Positions 6,329 to 7,929 of a DNA stretch of 7,929 nt are shown here, piece after piece. The position numbers and the translations under genes are program-made. This DNA comes from Verrucomicrobiaceae bacterium. Lineage in GTDB: Bacteria > Verrucomicrobiota > Verrucomicrobiae > Verrucomicrobiales > Akkermansiaceae. The stretch spans positions 1 through 7,929 of the forward strand of contig CANBTO010000217.1 in NCBI GenBank assembly GCA_947372405.1, written 5' to 3'. Every line of letters begins with the position of its first letter. Positions within the stretch are counted from its first letter, which is position 1. The notes below the pieces were generated by a model that worked only from the letters and a program-made list of their open reading frames with translations, was not told the origin of the DNA and made no database searches.

Positions 6329-6364
6329 ATCGCCGTCCGGGGTTTCCCTTGGGCGGTGATTTTT
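6329..6364 (+). terminator. Terminator or attenuator between rpmF and plsX
   Basis: ATCGCCGTCC (6329-6338) pairs with GGGCGGTGAT (6351-6360) over 10 bp including two G-U pairs, with a 12-base loop. A five-T run at 6360-6364 follows. It sits 24 nt after the rpmF stop and 49 nt before the plsX start. It fits an intrinsic terminator, possibly leaky, that sets L32 mRNA apart from the lipid genes. Confidence 0.65.
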
Positions 6365-6413
6365 CGCATCCTTCCCGCAACCGCTCGACGCGGATCTCCA
6401 TTTCCTATCCTAC

Positions 6414-7442
6414 ATGAAAGTCGCACTGGACGCCATGGGCGGGGATCACGCCCCAGCCGTGAATATCGGAGGAGCCATCGACGCCCTGCGGTATTACCCG
6501 AAACTGCAGCATCTGTTCCTGGTGGGCGATGTGAAGGTACTGACCGCCGAGTGTGTGAAACAGGGACTCGATCTGTCCGACCCGCGTGTGAGCATCGTGC
6601 ACGCGCCGGAGGTGATCGGCATGGGCGAACCGGGTGCCAAGACGGTGCGTCGGAAAAAACAATCTTCGATCAACGTCGCCATGGAAATGGTCAAGGAGGG
6701 CAAGGCCGACGCGTTTGTCTCCGCCGGCAACACCGGTGGTGCCGTGGCCTCCGCCACCTTGAAACTGCGGACGCTTCCCGGCGTGGACCGCGCGGGCATC
6801 GCCACCGCGCTGCCCAATGAACACGGGCTCTGCCACATTCTCGACGCGGGCGCCACTCCGGACGCCAAGCCCGAGCATCTCGTCGCCTATGCGGTGATGG
6901 GCACCGCGTTTTCCCGTAATGTGTTAGGCGTAAAGATGCCCAAAGTCGGCCTGATGTCCAACGGCGAGGAGGACGAAAAGGGCACGACCTTCACCAAGGA
7001 GACCTTCAAGCTGCTCAAGCAGACACCGGGCATCCATTTCGTCGGCAACGTCGAAGGCCGCGACCTGTTCGAAACCGAACTCGACATCGTGTTGTGCGAC
7101 GGTTTCGTCGGCAACATCATGCTCAAGACCGTGGAGGCCACCGCCAAGGCCGTCTCCAAGTGGTTGAAGACCGAGATCAAAGGCAACCCGCTGCGCCTCG
7201 CCGGCGCGGTGCTCGCCAACGGCGCCTTCAAGGCGCTCAAGGAAAAGAGCAGCTACGAGACCTACGGCGGCAGCCCGCTGCTCGGAGTGAACGGCGTGGT
7301 CATCATCGCCCACGGTTCGTCCACCGCGCTTGCCGTGAGAAACGCGATCCGCGTGGGCATGGAAACCGTGGAAAACCGCGTGAATTTCCACATCGAGCAA
7401 TCGATGGCGGCGATCGCCATCGCGTCGTTTCCCAACGAGTGA
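6414..7442 (+). CDS. plsX: Phosphate acyltransferase PlsX
   Basis: PlsX converts acyl-ACP and phosphate to acyl-phosphate, the acyl donor for PlsY in the first step of phospholipid synthesis. It is a soluble, membrane-associated enzyme. The 342 residues match the usual family length. Motifs in order are MKVALDAMGGDHAP at 1-14, IGMGEPGAKTVRRKKQSSI at about 68-86, SAGNTGG at 103-109, GNVEGRDLF at 211-219, DGFVGNIMLKTVE at 229-241, and the C-terminal LLGVNGVVIIAHGSS. The ATG at 6414 gives the canonical N-terminus; no strong Shine-Dalgarno sequence is visible. It sits between rpmF and fabH, as in many bacteria. No truncation or missing motif is seen. Confidence 0.98.
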   Translation: MKVALDAMGGDHAPAVNIGGAIDALRYYPKLQHLFLVGDVKVLTAECVKQGLDLSDPRVSIVHAPEVIGMGEPGAKTVRRKKQSSINVAMEMVKEGKADAFVSAGNTGGAVASATLKLRTLPGVDRAGIATALPNEHGLCHILDAGATPDAKPEHLVAYAVMGTAFSRNVLGVKMPKVGLMSNGEEDEKGTTFTKETFKLLKQTPGIHFVGNVEGRDLFETELDIVLCDGFVGNIMLKTVEATAKAVSKWLKTEIKGNPLRLAGAVLANGAFKALKEKSSYETYGGSPLLGVNGVVIIAHGSSTALAVRNAIRVGMETVENRVNFHIEQSMAAIAIASFPNE

Positions 7443-7556
7443 ACGGGGGCTCCCGCACACGGTCCCAAAGACTTCCGGAATTGCGGACGGGGCATCGGCG
7501 TTTCAGGTGATTTTCGCGCTTGTGACGACGGTTTCCCGGTTCCACTCTCCCGCCGC

Positions 7557-7929
7557 ATGAGTGAATCGTCATCCATTATCGACGTCTGCGTCGCAGGCAC
7601 CGGGAGTTATGTCCCGGAAAGGATCCTGACCAATGCCGAGCTGGCGGCGAAGGTGGACACCAGCGACGAATGGATCGTCACCCGCACCGGCATCAAGGAA
7701 CGCCGCATCGCCGCCGATGGCGAATTCACCTCGCACATGGCCACCAAGGCCGCGAGAAACGCCTTGGAACAGGCGGGCCTCGCCGCCGAAGACATCGAGC
7801 TCATCATCGTGGCCACCATCACGCCGGACACCCCCACCCCGGCCACCGCTTGCCACGTCCAACAACAGCTCGGCGCTTTCAACGCGGTGGCCTTCGACAT
7901 ATCCGCCGCCTGCTCCGGATTTCTCTATG
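7557..7929 (+). CDS. fabH: 3-oxoacyl-ACP synthase III (KAS III), 3' end off window
   Basis: KAS III condenses acetyl-CoA (or another short acyl-CoA) with malonyl-ACP to start fatty acid synthesis. The 124 visible residues include the FabH N-terminal half. They run from the [15 protein letters not shown] strand-loop, through [17 protein letters not shown] at about 34-50, to the active-site Cys119 in DISAACSGF. The frame runs open to the window edge, so the catalytic His and Asn lie outside. The ATG at 7557 starts [10 protein letters not shown], a few residues longer than the shortest homologues. It follows plsX by 114 nt, with no terminator recognised in that gap. Preference for straight or branched primers cannot be judged from this portion. 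Confidence 0.96.
   Translation, partial: MSESSSIIDVCVAGTGSYVPERILTNAELAAKVDTSDEWIVTRTGIKERRIAADGEFTSHMATKAARNALEQAGLAAEDIELIIVATITPDTPTPATACHVQQQLGAFNAVAFDISAACSGFLY

Noticed and set aside
7443..7556. The plsX-fabH gap as a possible small RNA (it begins with a G/C-rich run)
   Set aside because: I found no 4.5S RNA core motif, no strong hairpin and no T-tract; it appears to be an ordinary intergenic gap.

Overview
The window is high-GC bacterial chromosome carrying housekeeping genes. It most likely comes from the Planctomycetota-Verrucomicrobiota-Chlamydiota (PVC) group, probably a verrucomicrobium. This is inferred from three things: the gene content, the Chlamydia-like ribonucleotide reductase small subunit, and the lack of clear Shine-Dalgarno sequences before most starts. 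No 16S or other definitive marker is present.

Left half (1-4070, minus strand): a class I ribonucleotide reductase locus read right to left. The order is nrdB (2836-3924), a small S23/four-helix-bundle gene (2396-2773), then nrdA (2238 down to the left edge, 3' end missing). NrdB has leucine where the radical tyrosine normally sits and keeps every metal ligand, which is the class Ic (Mn/Fe, tyrosyl-radical-free) pattern first defined in Chlamydia. NrdA carries two ATP-cone-like domains in tandem, the first looking degenerate. The S23 gene is bracketed by inverted GTGAGAA-type repeats, so it looks like an intervening-sequence-like insertion between nrdB and nrdA. A candidate NrdR box lies upstream of nrdB.

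Middle (3925-5603): a 445-bp non-coding stretch between nrdB and the end of the M42 gene transcription unit holds the NrdR box, a foldable element and a strong intrinsic terminator. The terminator closes an M42 metallo-aminopeptidase gene (4432-5490, minus). A 113-bp divergent gap follows.

Right half (5604-7929, plus strand): the classic cluster DUF177/YceD - rpmF (L32) - plsX - fabH, which couples a ribosomal protein to the start of phospholipid and fatty acid synthesis. An intrinsic-terminator-like hairpin lies between rpmF and plsX and may attenuate transcription into the lipid genes. fabH runs off the right edge five codons after its active-site cysteine codon.

The observations most worth following up are the class Ic-type NrdB, the S23/repeat insertion inside the nrd operon, and the tandem ATP cones.
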